Of a stretch of 34,429 bases of DNA, positions 8,182 to 16,637 are shown piece by piece. How positions within the stretch are numbered: position 1 is the stretch's first letter; every line of letters begins with the position of its first letter. This DNA comes from Bacteroidota bacterium (GTDB taxonomy: Bacteria > Bacteroidota > Bacteroidia > Chitinophagales > Chitinophagaceae): the NCBI GenBank assembly GCA_030706685.1, contig JAUZOA010000062.1:1-34429 (forward strand), given 5' to 3'. The notes beneath the pieces were generated by a model. That model made no database searches, was not told where the DNA came from, and worked only from the letters and a program-made list of their open reading frames with translations. The position numbers were made by a program, and so were the translations under genes.

Positions 8182-9480
8182 TCAGTTATTTTTCGGTAAC
8201 AGGGAGGGAGCAATCCTCCACGGCGTTTGTTTCCCGTTGATCAATGTTCCTGCCGAAGCTGCAATGGCCTTTATAATATGTGTCATATTGGGAATATCAA
8301 TACGGCGTACTTCATCACAGGGCTGATGATAACAAGGGTCATCATCATCGCTGGCCATGATGGTATGGAAAGGCACGCCATTGACAACAAAGGAATAGTT
8401 ATCGCTTCGTGAAAAAAGTTGTTTCTTCTCATCGGGGTCATCTCTTACATAGATCCCGTTTTTCCGAAGGCTCCTTCTTAAAATATCCGGCAGGTTGGAA
8501 TATCTTTCGCCGGTAATAAAGACTTTGTTATGTCCAAATTGCGGGATACCGATCATTTCGATATTGATACCAGCGATTATTTTCTTCAGGTTGGTGAGGG
8601 TCGTTACAAAATCCTGTGATCCCAGCAGTCCAAGCTCCTCACCAGCAAACGCACAAAACATAATTGTCCGTTCATTATCGTTTCTTTTCGAAAAATAATT
8701 CGCCAGTGCAAGTAAGGCGGTAGTTCCTGACGCATCATCATTCGCCCCGTTCATAATACTATCCGGTCGGGAACCATAAACACCCTCATGATCATAATGC
8801 GCTGAAAATATAATGACTTCATCCGGTTTGGATTTTCCGGGTAATATACCAGCGATATTATATTCCAGCATTGAATACAACGAAGTATTCCCCCGTAACA
8901 GTAATGAGTCGGGCGTTTTTTCTGCATATACCAATAATAAATTATGCTTTATTCCCCCGGGAGGCATTTCGATCATCTCCGGAAAAAAACTTTTACCGTT
9001 TGCCTGCTTTCTATTTGTCCAGATAAGAAGTGAAGAGCTGTCACCCGAAAATTGTTCCAATATATTTTCTGAAAAAGCTGAATCAAGCTTTATCACACGG
9101 AAATCCCGAAGATTTTTCTCAAGGTAATTGCCTGGTACAGGGTGAATATATATAAACTGACCAGGTGGAGTATAATTTCCGTTCCAATATAAGCTGTCCC
9201 CTACTGCTTTTTTACTCCCTCCAAATGGCCGGAAGGGAATAAAGTATTCCGGGAATCCCGGCAATGGCTGTAAATTATTTTTCCTGAATTCATCCCCGAT
9301 AAATTCGCCGGCCTTTAACAACTCCGGCCGGCCATTACCCCGTCCCTTCAATGAATCAGATGCCAGATAATGAATGATCCGGCTTACCTCTTTTTCAGTG
9401 ATCGTATCCTTGACCTGGGAAAATAAAAATGGTTGTGATCCTGAGAACACAACCATCATTATCCATATTTTTTTAATCAT
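8182..9480 (-). CDS. Secreted M28-family zinc peptidase (paralogue 2)
   Basis: The protein is 432 residues with a hydrophobic N-terminal signal ending LFSQ (about 21-22), so it acts in the periplasm or outside. The C-terminal half is an M28 co-catalytic zinc aminopeptidase domain: H228 and D230 in SAHYDHEG, the bridging aspartate in GANDDASG (248-249), catalytic and ligand glutamates in GEELG (281-282), E308 in NIEMIG as fourth ligand, RSDN at 358-361 and H385 near the end. All ligands are present, so it should be active. The open frame extends nine bases further to a TTG, but ATG 9480 starts directly at the basic/hydrophobic signal. Only 19 bp separate it from the upstream paralogue, which suggests one transcript. 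Substrate is unknown; family members remove N-terminal residues from peptides. Confidence 0.9.
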   Translation of the reverse strand: MIKKIWIMMVVFSGSQPFLFSQVKDTITEKEVSRIIHYLASDSLKGRGNGRPELLKAGEFIGDEFRKNNLQPLPGFPEYFIPFRPFGGSKKAVGDSLYWNGNYTPPGQFIYIHPVPGNYLEKNLRDFRVIKLDSAFSENILEQFSGDSSSLLIWTNRKQANGKSFFPEMIEMPPGGIKHNLLLVYAEKTPDSLLLRGNTSLYSMLEYNIAGILPGKSKPDEVIIFSAHYDHEGVYGSRPDSIMNGANDDASGTTALLALANYFSKRNDNERTIMFCAFAGEELGLLGSQDFVTTLTNLKKIIAGINIEMIGIPQFGHNKVFITGERYSNLPDILRRSLRKNGIYVRDDPDEKKQLFSRSDNYSFVVNGVPFHTIMASDDDDPCYHQPCDEVRRIDIPNMTHIIKAIAASAGTLINGKQTPWRIAPSLLPKNN

Positions 9481-9499
9481 AGTTACCAATAGGAGCAGC

Positions 9500-10795
9500 T
9501 CATTTCAGTTCATCTGTTTTCACTCTTGAGGGAGTATCTTTCCCGCTGATAATCGTCCTGCTGCTGATAGCGATCGCCTTAATGATCTCCGCCATATTAT
9601 TCATATCCAGCGTTTCCACCTGGTCGGTCACTTTATGATAATTCGGTTCATTATCCATTTTAGAAGTGGATATGGTATGCGCCGGCACCCCCTGTTCGGC
9701 AAGCGTAGCGTTATCACTCCTGAAAAACAGGTTTTCCCTGGGATAGGGATCGGGTTCAAAATGAAACTTTGAATCAGCCAGGTTCTCTTGTAATATTTTT
9801 CCCATATCCGTTCTCTCATAACCGGTAATATAGGCGCTGTTGGTTCCCCATTTGCTTTCCGTACCGATCATTTCAATATTAAACATGGCCATTACTTTAG
9901 CTGGATTCATTTGCTTGCTGAAGTACCGGCTGCCAAAACCTCCGCTTTCTTCCCCGGTAAAGGTTACAAAGACAAGCGTGCGCTCATTATTTTTCAACTG
10001 GCTGAAATATTTCGAAAGCATAATGACGGCGGTACTGCCTGCCGCATCATCATTGGCGCCATTAAAAATGGAATCCATGGCCGCATTGGGTTTACCGACA
10101 CCCAGGTGATCGTAATGGCCGGAAAAAATAACGTATTCATCCTTTTTACTTTTACCCGGTAATACAGCCACTACGTTTTTCAGTTTCTGTTCTGTCAGTT
10201 GATTCTTTATATGCAGGTCAATGGAAGCAGGATCAAGATTGGTCGTTAAAATAAATACCTGCGAAACACCTGAGGTGAATTTCGCATTCCCCGTGAACCG
10301 CTGCATACTTTGAAAGCGCCGTGTATGGGCGGTATCCACCAATACCAATACATTCTTTTCAAGATCAAATACGGGAAAAACAACCTTGGAAAAATTGTCG
10401 TCTTTTTTTACTACTACCACCTGGTAATCTTTCAGCGAAGTGATATTTATTTCCGCTGCTGTGGTATTCGCAGCCACGTTATTTATCGTTAAAGGCTCAG
10501 TGCCCAGCATACCTTTTACTTCTATAGGCTTTGCTTTTACCATGGCAAATTCCTGGAAATAAGATTTAGCATCACCAAAAAAATTCAACTTACTTTTTGC
10601 AAACTCCGAAGCAATGAAGTCCGCGGCTTTGTCTATTTCGGGACTAAAAACCTTTCTGCCGCGCATGGCATCCGAGGCCAGAACATTTTCTATCCGCCCC
10701 GCTTCAGCGGCATTAATAAGTCCATCAACATCTGTTTGCGCCCATAAAAAAGAGGTTATTGACAACAATAACCCCGCAAGAAGTAGTTTCTTCAT
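9500..10795 (-). CDS. Secreted M28-family zinc peptidase (paralogue 1)
   Basis: The protein is 431 residues and begins with a clean Sec signal (MKKLLLAGLL to LWAQ, residues 1-20). Zinc-site motifs are intact: H227 and D229 in SGHYDHLG, GANDDAAGS at 247-255, GEESGG (catalytic/ligand E282-E283), NIEMIG with E308, FRSDN at 358-362 and H387 in NYHKVTDQ. It is clearly homologous to the gene behind it, with the same domain layout, the same NIEMIG variant and the same IIKAIA segment near the end, so the pair arose by tandem duplication, though the N-terminal halves have diverged widely. It lies 78 bp downstream of the LytTR regulator gene; whether it is cotranscribed with the two-component pair is uncertain. 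It probably digests peptides outside the inner membrane. Confidence 0.92.
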   Translation of the reverse strand: MKKLLLAGLLLSITSFLWAQTDVDGLINAAEAGRIENVLASDAMRGRKVFSPEIDKAADFIASEFAKSKLNFFGDAKSYFQEFAMVKAKPIEVKGMLGTEPLTINNVAANTTAAEINITSLKDYQVVVVKKDDNFSKVVFPVFDLEKNVLVLVDTAHTRRFQSMQRFTGNAKFTSGVSQVFILTTNLDPASIDLHIKNQLTEQKLKNVVAVLPGKSKKDEYVIFSGHYDHLGVGKPNAAMDSIFNGANDDAAGSTAVIMLSKYFSQLKNNERTLVFVTFTGEESGGFGSRYFSKQMNPAKVMAMFNIEMIGTESKWGTNSAYITGYERTDMGKILQENLADSKFHFEPDPYPRENLFFRSDNATLAEQGVPAHTISTSKMDNEPNYHKVTDQVETLDMNNMAEIIKAIAISSRTIISGKDTPSRVKTDELK

Positions 10796-10873
10796 GTATT
10801 TATTTGGTTAGTTCTGTATTATTTTAATGCTGTTTGATAATCCGGCTTAACAGCTCATAGCTAATAGCTGCTG

Positions 10874-11602
10874 CTACAAACTCATCATTTCCTTAAACTT
10901 CACCGTCTGCCTCCTGCTCACTTCGATTTTTTCCCCACCTTTCAATTCGAGCAACAACCCGCCGTTGAAATAAGGTTCTATTTTTTCGATCATGCGCAGG
11001 TTGACAATATGTTTGCGGTTGGCCCGGAAAAAGAATTTTTCATCCAGTCTTTCTTCCAGGGCATTCAGTGATTTTAAGATCAGTGGTTTGTTGGGTCCGA
11101 AAAAGACCTTTGCATAATTACCCACACTTTCAAAAAGTCTGATATCGCTCAACTTCACAAACCAGCAACGTTCGCCGTCTTTTACAAAGACCTGGTCGTT
11201 TTCGTGTAAAATACTGTTATTAATATTTTCCGTTTCGGGCTTTATTTCCCTGCTTTCTCCAAGTTGCAGCTTCTGGATAGCATCGGCCAGTCGTTTCGGT
11301 TCAACAGGCTTTAGCAGGTAATCCAACGCATTTACTTCGAATGCCTTTAAGGCAAACTCGTCGTAAGCCGTTGTGAAAATGACATGAGGAGAACGTTCCA
11401 GTTCTGATAGCATGTCAAAACCCGTTTTGCCGGGCATCTGGATATCCAGGAAAATAAGATCGGGACGCTGGCTTTCAATTTTTGCAATCCCTTCCTCGGC
11501 GTTAGCTGCTTCATCTATTACTTCAATCTCCGGGAAGTCCTGTAACAGTTTTTTTAATTCAGCCCTGGCCAATCTTTCATCATCAATGATAATTGCTCGC
11601 AT
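10874..11602 (-). CDS. LytTR-family response regulator
   Basis: The protein is 242 residues. Residues 1-120 form a receiver domain with acidic pair D8/D9 (DDE), phosphoacceptor D53 in FLDIQMPG, T77/T78 and K98 in LLKPV. Residues about 135-242 are a LytTR DNA-binding domain (FVKDGERCWFV, LFESVGNYAKVFF, FFFRANRKHIVNL, VSRRQTVKFKEM). It should bind direct-repeat promoter sites once phosphorylated by the kinase whose gene ends 12 bp upstream. The M28 peptidase genes follow in the same direction and are possible targets by proximity only. The start is a plain ATG. Confidence 0.96.
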   Translation of the reverse strand: MRAIIIDDERLARAELKKLLQDFPEIEVIDEAANAEEGIAKIESQRPDLIFLDIQMPGKTGFDMLSELERSPHVIFTTAYDEFALKAFEVNALDYLLKPVEPKRLADAIQKLQLGESREIKPETENINNSILHENDQVFVKDGERCWFVKLSDIRLFESVGNYAKVFFGPNKPLILKSLNALEERLDEKFFFRANRKHIVNLRMIEKIEPYFNGGLLLELKGGEKIEVSRRQTVKFKEMMSL

Positions 11603-11614
11603 GTGAATGATTTT

Positions 11615-12676
11615 TTAACGAATGTCAGTTTCAAAAGGTATGGATACTTTGGCTTCTACCAGGGAGGGGGTAGCTTGTCTTATTTCAAATTTAGCTTTAT
11701 TTCCGTATAAAAGATTCAGGCGGTCAGTTGTGCTGGATAAACCAAAACCGTCACCTTTCACAGCGCCGTTTAAATAACCGGTATTTTGTACAGAAAGCTC
11801 ATGATATTGATCGGTGAACCCGGATATCACCCTGACCACTCCCCCATTGATCTGTTTGCTGATACCGTGTTTGATAGCGTTCTCTACCAGGGTTTGCAGC
11901 ATCATGGGAGGGACAGGCTGCCCTAGGGTATCTTCATCTACCTGGTACTCGATCCTTAACCTGTCTTCAAACCGCATATTTTCCAATGCCAGGTAGTCTT
12001 TGACTATGTATAACTCCTTTTCCAGGGTTACCGTTTCTGCTTTATCTGCCTGCATACTGCTACGAAGTATATTGCTTAGTTCGGTGATGGCTTTTCTTGC
12101 CCGCTCTGGATTTTCATCCACCAGGGCCCTGATACTGTTTAGCGAATTAAAAATAAAATGAGGATTAATATGCGCTTTGATGGTTTTCAGTTCCAGCTCC
12201 TTTATCAAGGCTTCCAGCTTCAGCGTATCTACCTGTTGCCGGCGGCTTTTTTCTATATAATGATAAATAAAATAAATAGAATTCCACATGAAGAGATAAG
12301 CGAAGGATGTAAAGGATTTGTCCAGGATTTTCTTAACCATATAGGAGGCGGTTCCATAGCCGGGCTCCTGGGGCAACAGGTCAAAAAGCTGCTGGGAATA
12401 CGTTTCAAAAATGCCTAATAAGACAGCAAAAACCACGGTGATCAGCGACAGGTTAATGATCTGGCTTTGCAAAGGTTTGATCAGTACATTTGTCCGGTGA
12501 ATGACCCAGCGCATGAAATGAGTGAGCACAATACCCATTCCTATATATAAGAATAACCGGCTGACGAATTTTTGATCTAATTTATCAAAGACGAAGGCGA
12601 AAAAAAGATAGATAAAGGCAAATAGCCCCCACCCGATAGCCTGGAATAACCAATATCTTGGATTACGTGACCGCAT
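11615..12676 (-). CDS. LytS/AlgZ-type sensor histidine kinase (His_kinase family)
   Basis: The protein is 353 residues. The N-terminal 140 residues contain four hydrophobic spans (about 8-30, 41-59, 72-90 and 121-140), so it is an inner-membrane sensor with almost no extracytoplasmic domain. A short helical linker leads to the kinase core: the phosphoacceptor is H173 in INPHFIFNSLN, the N-box is LQTLVENAIKHG (260-271, N266) and the G-box is GDGFGLSSTTDRL (308-320). It is typical of kinases paired with LytTR regulators, and its cognate gene begins 12 bp downstream. The open frame extends three codons upstream to a TTG, but ATG 12676 follows the TAGTTTTG box so closely that transcription would start almost at this ATG. 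Confidence 0.95.
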   Translation of the reverse strand: MRSRNPRYWLFQAIGWGLFAFIYLFFAFVFDKLDQKFVSRLFLYIGMGIVLTHFMRWVIHRTNVLIKPLQSQIINLSLITVVFAVLLGIFETYSQQLFDLLPQEPGYGTASYMVKKILDKSFTSFAYLFMWNSIYFIYHYIEKSRRQQVDTLKLEALIKELELKTIKAHINPHFIFNSLNSIRALVDENPERARKAITELSNILRSSMQADKAETVTLEKELYIVKDYLALENMRFEDRLRIEYQVDEDTLGQPVPPMMLQTLVENAIKHGISKQINGGVVRVISGFTDQYHELSVQNTGYLNGAVKGDGFGLSSTTDRLNLLYGNKAKFEIRQATPSLVEAKVSIPFETDIR

Positions 12677-12682
12677 AAACAA

Positions 12683-12690
12683 CAAAACTA
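12683..12690 (-). promoter_or_regulatory. Candidate -7 box of the LytS/LytTR operon
   Basis: TAGTTTTG matches TAnnTTTG exactly and ends 6 bp before the kinase ATG, predicting a near-leaderless transcript. I see no convincing TTG at the -33 position. Confidence 0.4.
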
Positions 12691-12854
12691 ATCGTTTCCA
12701 ACCCTGTTCAGCCCCCTAAATATACCAGTGGACAATAAGTTTTACAAATGGGAGTTTTTATAAACATATTGCTAAAAAGACGGGTACAATGGCGGGATTA
12801 GTGGCAAATGGCTTGTTAAAACAGGCTGAAATAGCCGGGGTGAGGGGAAAATAT

Positions 12855-12862
12855 TACTTTTG
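12855..12862 (+). promoter_or_regulatory. Candidate -7 box of dxs
   Basis: TACTTTTG is an exact match to TAnnTTTG. It lies 17 bp before the dxs ATG, so the 5' leader would be about 10-12 nt. No clear TTG element is seen at -33. Confidence 0.5.
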
Positions 12863-12879
12863 CACCGTAAAATTGCAAC

Positions 12880-14811
12880 ATGGAAATTATTCCGGGTCCA
12901 CTTTTGAAAACAATCGATTCCCCGGCCGACCTCAAGAAGCTGCCAAGAGAGAAATTGCACCAGGTTTGTGATGAACTTCGCCAGTATATTATTGATGTGG
13001 TCAGTGTGCATGGCGGCCATTTTGGCGCCAGTCTCGGTGTAGTGGAATTAACTACCGCTCTTCATTATGTTTATAATACTCCTTCGGATCAATTAGTATG
13101 GGACGTCGGTCACCAGGCTTATGGTCATAAAATTCTTACCGGTCGCCGGGATAACTTCGCCACCAACCGGAAATACAAAGGCTTAAGCGGTTTTCCCAAA
13201 CGCAGTGAAAGTGAATATGACAGTTTTGGCGTCGGTCATTCTTCTACCTCCATTTCGGCCGCTCTTGGGATGGCGATGGCGGCAAAATATAAAGGAGAGA
13301 CCGACAAGAAAGTCGTTGCCGTAATAGGCGATGGCGCTATGACAGCCGGACTTGCTTTTGAAGCGATGAATCATGCAGGCGTCGCCGATACCGACATCCT
13401 TATTATTCTAAATGATAATTGCATGGGCATTGACCCCAATGTCGGTGCACTCAAAGAATACCTGACCGATATTACCACATCCCCTACTTATAACAAGGTA
13501 AAGGATGATGTATGGAAATTGCTTGGCAAATTGCCGGTAGGAAAAAACTTCAGCCGGGCCATGGGTCATAAGCTGAGTGAAGGATTAAAAGGTATGGTGA
13601 GCAGCAGCGCCAACCTGTTCGAAGCATTGAAACTCCGCTATTTTGGACCTATTGACGGGCATAATGTAGCCAAGCTCGTAGATACATTAAAAGATCTTCG
13701 GGAAATACCCGGCCCCAAACTTCTTCATGTTCTTACTGTAAAAGGAAAAGGATACGCGCTTGCCGAGAAAGACCAGACCAAGTGGCATGCACCGGGACTA
13801 TTTGATAAGGTGACCGGCGAAATCTATAAAAAGAAATTTGACACCCCCCAGCCTCCTAAATACCAGGATGTGTTTGGATACAGTATTATCGAACTGGCTG
13901 AGCAAAACTCAAAAGTATTTGGCATCACCCCGGCTATGCCATCCGGGTCATCCCTGAAATTTATGATGGAAAAAATGCCCGACCGTGCTTTTGATGTAGG
14001 CATTTGTGAGCAACATGCTGTCACGCTCAGCGCGGGCCTGGCTACACAGGGAATGAAAGTTTTCTGCAATATCTATTCTTCTTTCATGCAAAGGGCCTAT
14101 GACCAGGTGGTACATGATGTAGCTATTCAGCAATTACCGGTGATATTCTGTCTCGATCGTGCGGGCCTGGTGGGCGATGATGGTCCTACGCACCACGGCG
14201 CTTATGACATCGCTTACATGCGTTGTATCCCCAATATGATCGTAAGCGCGCCGATGAATGAAAGCCAGTTGCGCAACCTGATGTATACAGCCCAGTTGCC
14301 TTCTACTAATTTTCCTTTTGTTATCCGCTATCCAAGAGGCGAAGGCGTGATGCCCGAATGGAAAACTCCTTTTGAAGAAATAGCTATCGGCAAAGGAAGG
14401 AGATTAAGGGAAGGTAAAGACATCGCGATTCTTTCCTTTGGCCATCCCGGCAATTTTGCCGCTTCAGCTATCCGGGAATTAAAGAATGATGGTTTGAATC
14501 CCGGCCATTACGATATGCGTTTTGCCAAACCATTGGACGAGGAATTATTACACGAAGTGCTTCAGCGATATGAAAAAATAATTACCGTAGAAGATGGAAC
14601 GGTACAGGGAGGCTTTGGCAGCGCGGTACTGGAGTTCATGGCGCAGTATGGTTATAAGAATGAAATCAGGATACTGGGTATTCCCGATACCATTGTTGAG
14701 CATGGCACGCCGAAAGAACTGCAACATGAATGCGGGTATGACGCGGCCGCCATCGAAGATGCCGTACGGAAAATAATGAAGGAAAAGATAGGCGTCAATA
14801 TCCTTTCATAA
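12880..14811 (+). CDS. dxs: 1-deoxy-D-xylulose-5-phosphate synthase
   Basis: This thiamine-diphosphate enzyme condenses pyruvate with glyceraldehyde 3-phosphate, the first step of the MEP isoprenoid pathway. The protein is 643 residues, close to the 620 of the E. coli enzyme. Motifs in order: HGGHFGASLG (44-53, H47), WDVGHQAYGHKILTGR (74-89), the ThDP signature GDGAMTAG (150-157) to NDN (178-180), then NVGAL; the catalytic glutamate E377 in GICEQHAV; DRAGLVGDDGPTHHGAYD; and PRGEG. One local difference is NDNCMGID where most homologues have NDNEMSIS-like sequence. ATG 12880 is preceded by a TACTTTTG promoter box. The gene is separate from its neighbours. It supplies the precursor pathway used by polyprenyl-dependent enzymes such as the GGGP synthase encoded 5 kb away. 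Confidence 0.97.
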   Translation: MEIIPGPLLKTIDSPADLKKLPREKLHQVCDELRQYIIDVVSVHGGHFGASLGVVELTTALHYVYNTPSDQLVWDVGHQAYGHKILTGRRDNFATNRKYKGLSGFPKRSESEYDSFGVGHSSTSISAALGMAMAAKYKGETDKKVVAVIGDGAMTAGLAFEAMNHAGVADTDILIILNDNCMGIDPNVGALKEYLTDITTSPTYNKVKDDVWKLLGKLPVGKNFSRAMGHKLSEGLKGMVSSSANLFEALKLRYFGPIDGHNVAKLVDTLKDLREIPGPKLLHVLTVKGKGYALAEKDQTKWHAPGLFDKVTGEIYKKKFDTPQPPKYQDVFGYSIIELAEQNSKVFGITPAMPSGSSLKFMMEKMPDRAFDVGICEQHAVTLSAGLATQGMKVFCNIYSSFMQRAYDQVVHDVAIQQLPVIFCLDRAGLVGDDGPTHHGAYDIAYMRCIPNMIVSAPMNESQLRNLMYTAQLPSTNFPFVIRYPRGEGVMPEWKTPFEEIAIGKGRRLREGKDIAILSFGHPGNFAASAIRELKNDGLNPGHYDMRFAKPLDEELLHEVLQRYEKIITVEDGTVQGGFGSAVLEFMAQYGYKNEIRILGIPDTIVEHGTPKELQHECGYDAAAIEDAVRKIMKEKIGVNILS

Positions 14812-14939
14812 CGTTTATTTTTCCCCGCTCATCATAATTCCAAAACCAGCAATTTGTTTTGACTTAAAATGCGGAAATTTTGCCCTGCGGAAAAGCTATT
14901 TTTTACTTTATATCCTGCATTTCGTTAAAGGTCTTTATC

Positions 14940-16565
14940 ATGAAAAGAATACTACTTTTTTTAATTGTCCTGTTTTTCACAACAGCTTCTTTTTCCCAAA
15001 CCAGTTTAACCAAAGAAAAAAAGAATGGCTGGCACTTACTCGACAAAGAAACTGACGGTTACAGGGGCATCAGCCTGCAAAAAGCGTATGACCTTCTGAA
15101 AGGCAGGAAAAGCACAACTGTTATTGTGGCCGTCATTGACAGCGGCATTGACACGGCGCAGGAAGACCTGAGAGGAATATTATGGAGAAATGAAAAAGAA
15201 ATAAATGGTAATGGTATCGATGATGATGGTAATGGCTACGTGGATGATATTTATGGGTGGGACTTTGACGGCGCAAAAAATGGCGAGAACCTCGCCCGGA
15301 ATTCGTATGAAACAGCAAGGGTTTATCATGGCTGGAGAAAAGAATTCGAAGGCAAAAGCGAAAAGGACATACCGGCTGATAAAAAATTTCTTTACCACCA
15401 ATGGGAAAAAGCAGCCGCCATCATCAATAAAGATTATGATGACGCTCTCAAAGAACAGCCAAGGATCAGTAATATTATGAATGCGGTAGAACGGTCATCC
15501 AAAGTCATTTGCGATCATTTAGCCGTAAAAGAATTTGCCTTTGCAGACATAAAACCGCTTTTAAACAATCCGGATAAAGATATTGTCATGGCAGCCAGCC
15601 TTTGGTCAAATCTTTTTTCACAAGCCAATGATCCGTCTGTAAAAAATACTGCTTTTGTACAGGAGCTAACCGATTACAATGGTCAGCTGGATGGCAAGAT
15701 AAACAGGAAATTAAAAGAACCGCAGGACTGGAGAGGTGAATTGGTAAAAGACAAATACACGGATATCAATGATCGTTATTATGGCAACAATAATCTAAAA
15801 GCAGGCAGTGGCAATCATGGAACGCTGGTAGCCGGTACTATTGCAGCGATACGGAATAATGGGATAGGCATGGATGGCATTGCCGACAATGTACGCATCA
15901 TGGCTATCCGCGCCGTACCCGGGGGTGATGAGCATGATAAAGATGTAGCCCTGGCTATTCGTTATGCGGCGGATAATGGCGCCAAAATCATCAATATGAG
16001 TTTTGGTAAACCGGTATCGCCTTACAAACAATTTGTTGATGATGCTGTGAGGTATGCTGCATCCAAAGGAGTACTCCTCGTGCATGGTTCGGGCAATGAT
16101 GGGAAAGATATAAGTAAAGACGTTTTCTATCCTAATCCTGTTTTCATCAATGGTGAAAAAGCAACGAACTATATTACTGTTGGCGCCAGCGGTGATGAAA
16201 GCACCGGTGGACTGGCGGCCCCTTTTTCCAATTACAGCCATGATTATGTAGACATCTTTGCGCCGGGAATGAATATCTATTCCACCGCTTCCGGCAATGG
16301 TTATGAAAGCGCGGATGGTACCAGTCTTGCGTGCCCGGTCGTAACCGGAGTAGCGGCATTGTTAAAATCTTATTTTCCCGATCTTACACCCCAGGAAATC
16401 ATTTCTATCATTACTACTTCCGGCAAACCCATAGACGATGAAGTGAGCTTGCCTGGCAATGAAGAAAAAAAAGTGAAATTTTCCAGCCTTTCTTCCAGTG
16501 GCAGGATCATTAATGCTTATGAAGCGGTAAAACTTGCTTTGGCCATGGAAGAAAAAAAGAAATGA
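14940..16565 (+). CDS. Secreted S8 family serine protease (subtilase)
   Basis: The protein is 541 residues. Residues 1-20 are a Sec signal ending SFSQ. The catalytic triad is complete: D67 in VIDSGID, H293 in GNHGTLVAGT and S462 in GTSLACPV, with oxyanion N386 in GSGND. An acidic Gly/Asn/Asp-rich loop (GNGIDDDGNGYVDD, 90-103) probably binds calcium. About 225 residues separate Asp from His, against a few dozen in classical subtilisins, so a charged, helical insert of roughly 160-180 residues is built into the domain; related Bacteroidetes subtilases carry such inserts. There is no separate inhibitor propeptide and no visible type IX sorting domain. The frame opens 20 codons earlier, but ATG 14940 directly precedes the signal peptide. 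It lies 72 bp upstream of the propeller kinase gene and may share expression with it. Confidence 0.94.
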   Translation: MKRILLFLIVLFFTTASFSQTSLTKEKKNGWHLLDKETDGYRGISLQKAYDLLKGRKSTTVIVAVIDSGIDTAQEDLRGILWRNEKEINGNGIDDDGNGYVDDIYGWDFDGAKNGENLARNSYETARVYHGWRKEFEGKSEKDIPADKKFLYHQWEKAAAIINKDYDDALKEQPRISNIMNAVERSSKVICDHLAVKEFAFADIKPLLNNPDKDIVMAASLWSNLFSQANDPSVKNTAFVQELTDYNGQLDGKINRKLKEPQDWRGELVKDKYTDINDRYYGNNNLKAGSGNHGTLVAGTIAAIRNNGIGMDGIADNVRIMAIRAVPGGDEHDKDVALAIRYAADNGAKIINMSFGKPVSPYKQFVDDAVRYAASKGVLLVHGSGNDGKDISKDVFYPNPVFINGEKATNYITVGASGDESTGGLAAPFSNYSHDYVDIFAPGMNIYSTASGNGYESADGTSLACPVVTGVAALLKSYFPDLTPQEIISIITTSGKPIDDEVSLPGNEEKKVKFSSLSSSGRIINAYEAVKLALAMEEKKK

Positions 16566-16637
16566 TGCAGTAATAATTATTGATTATTACCCGGGCATCT
16601 TCTCCTCCCGATAAAATTTTTAGAAGTAAATTTAAGC

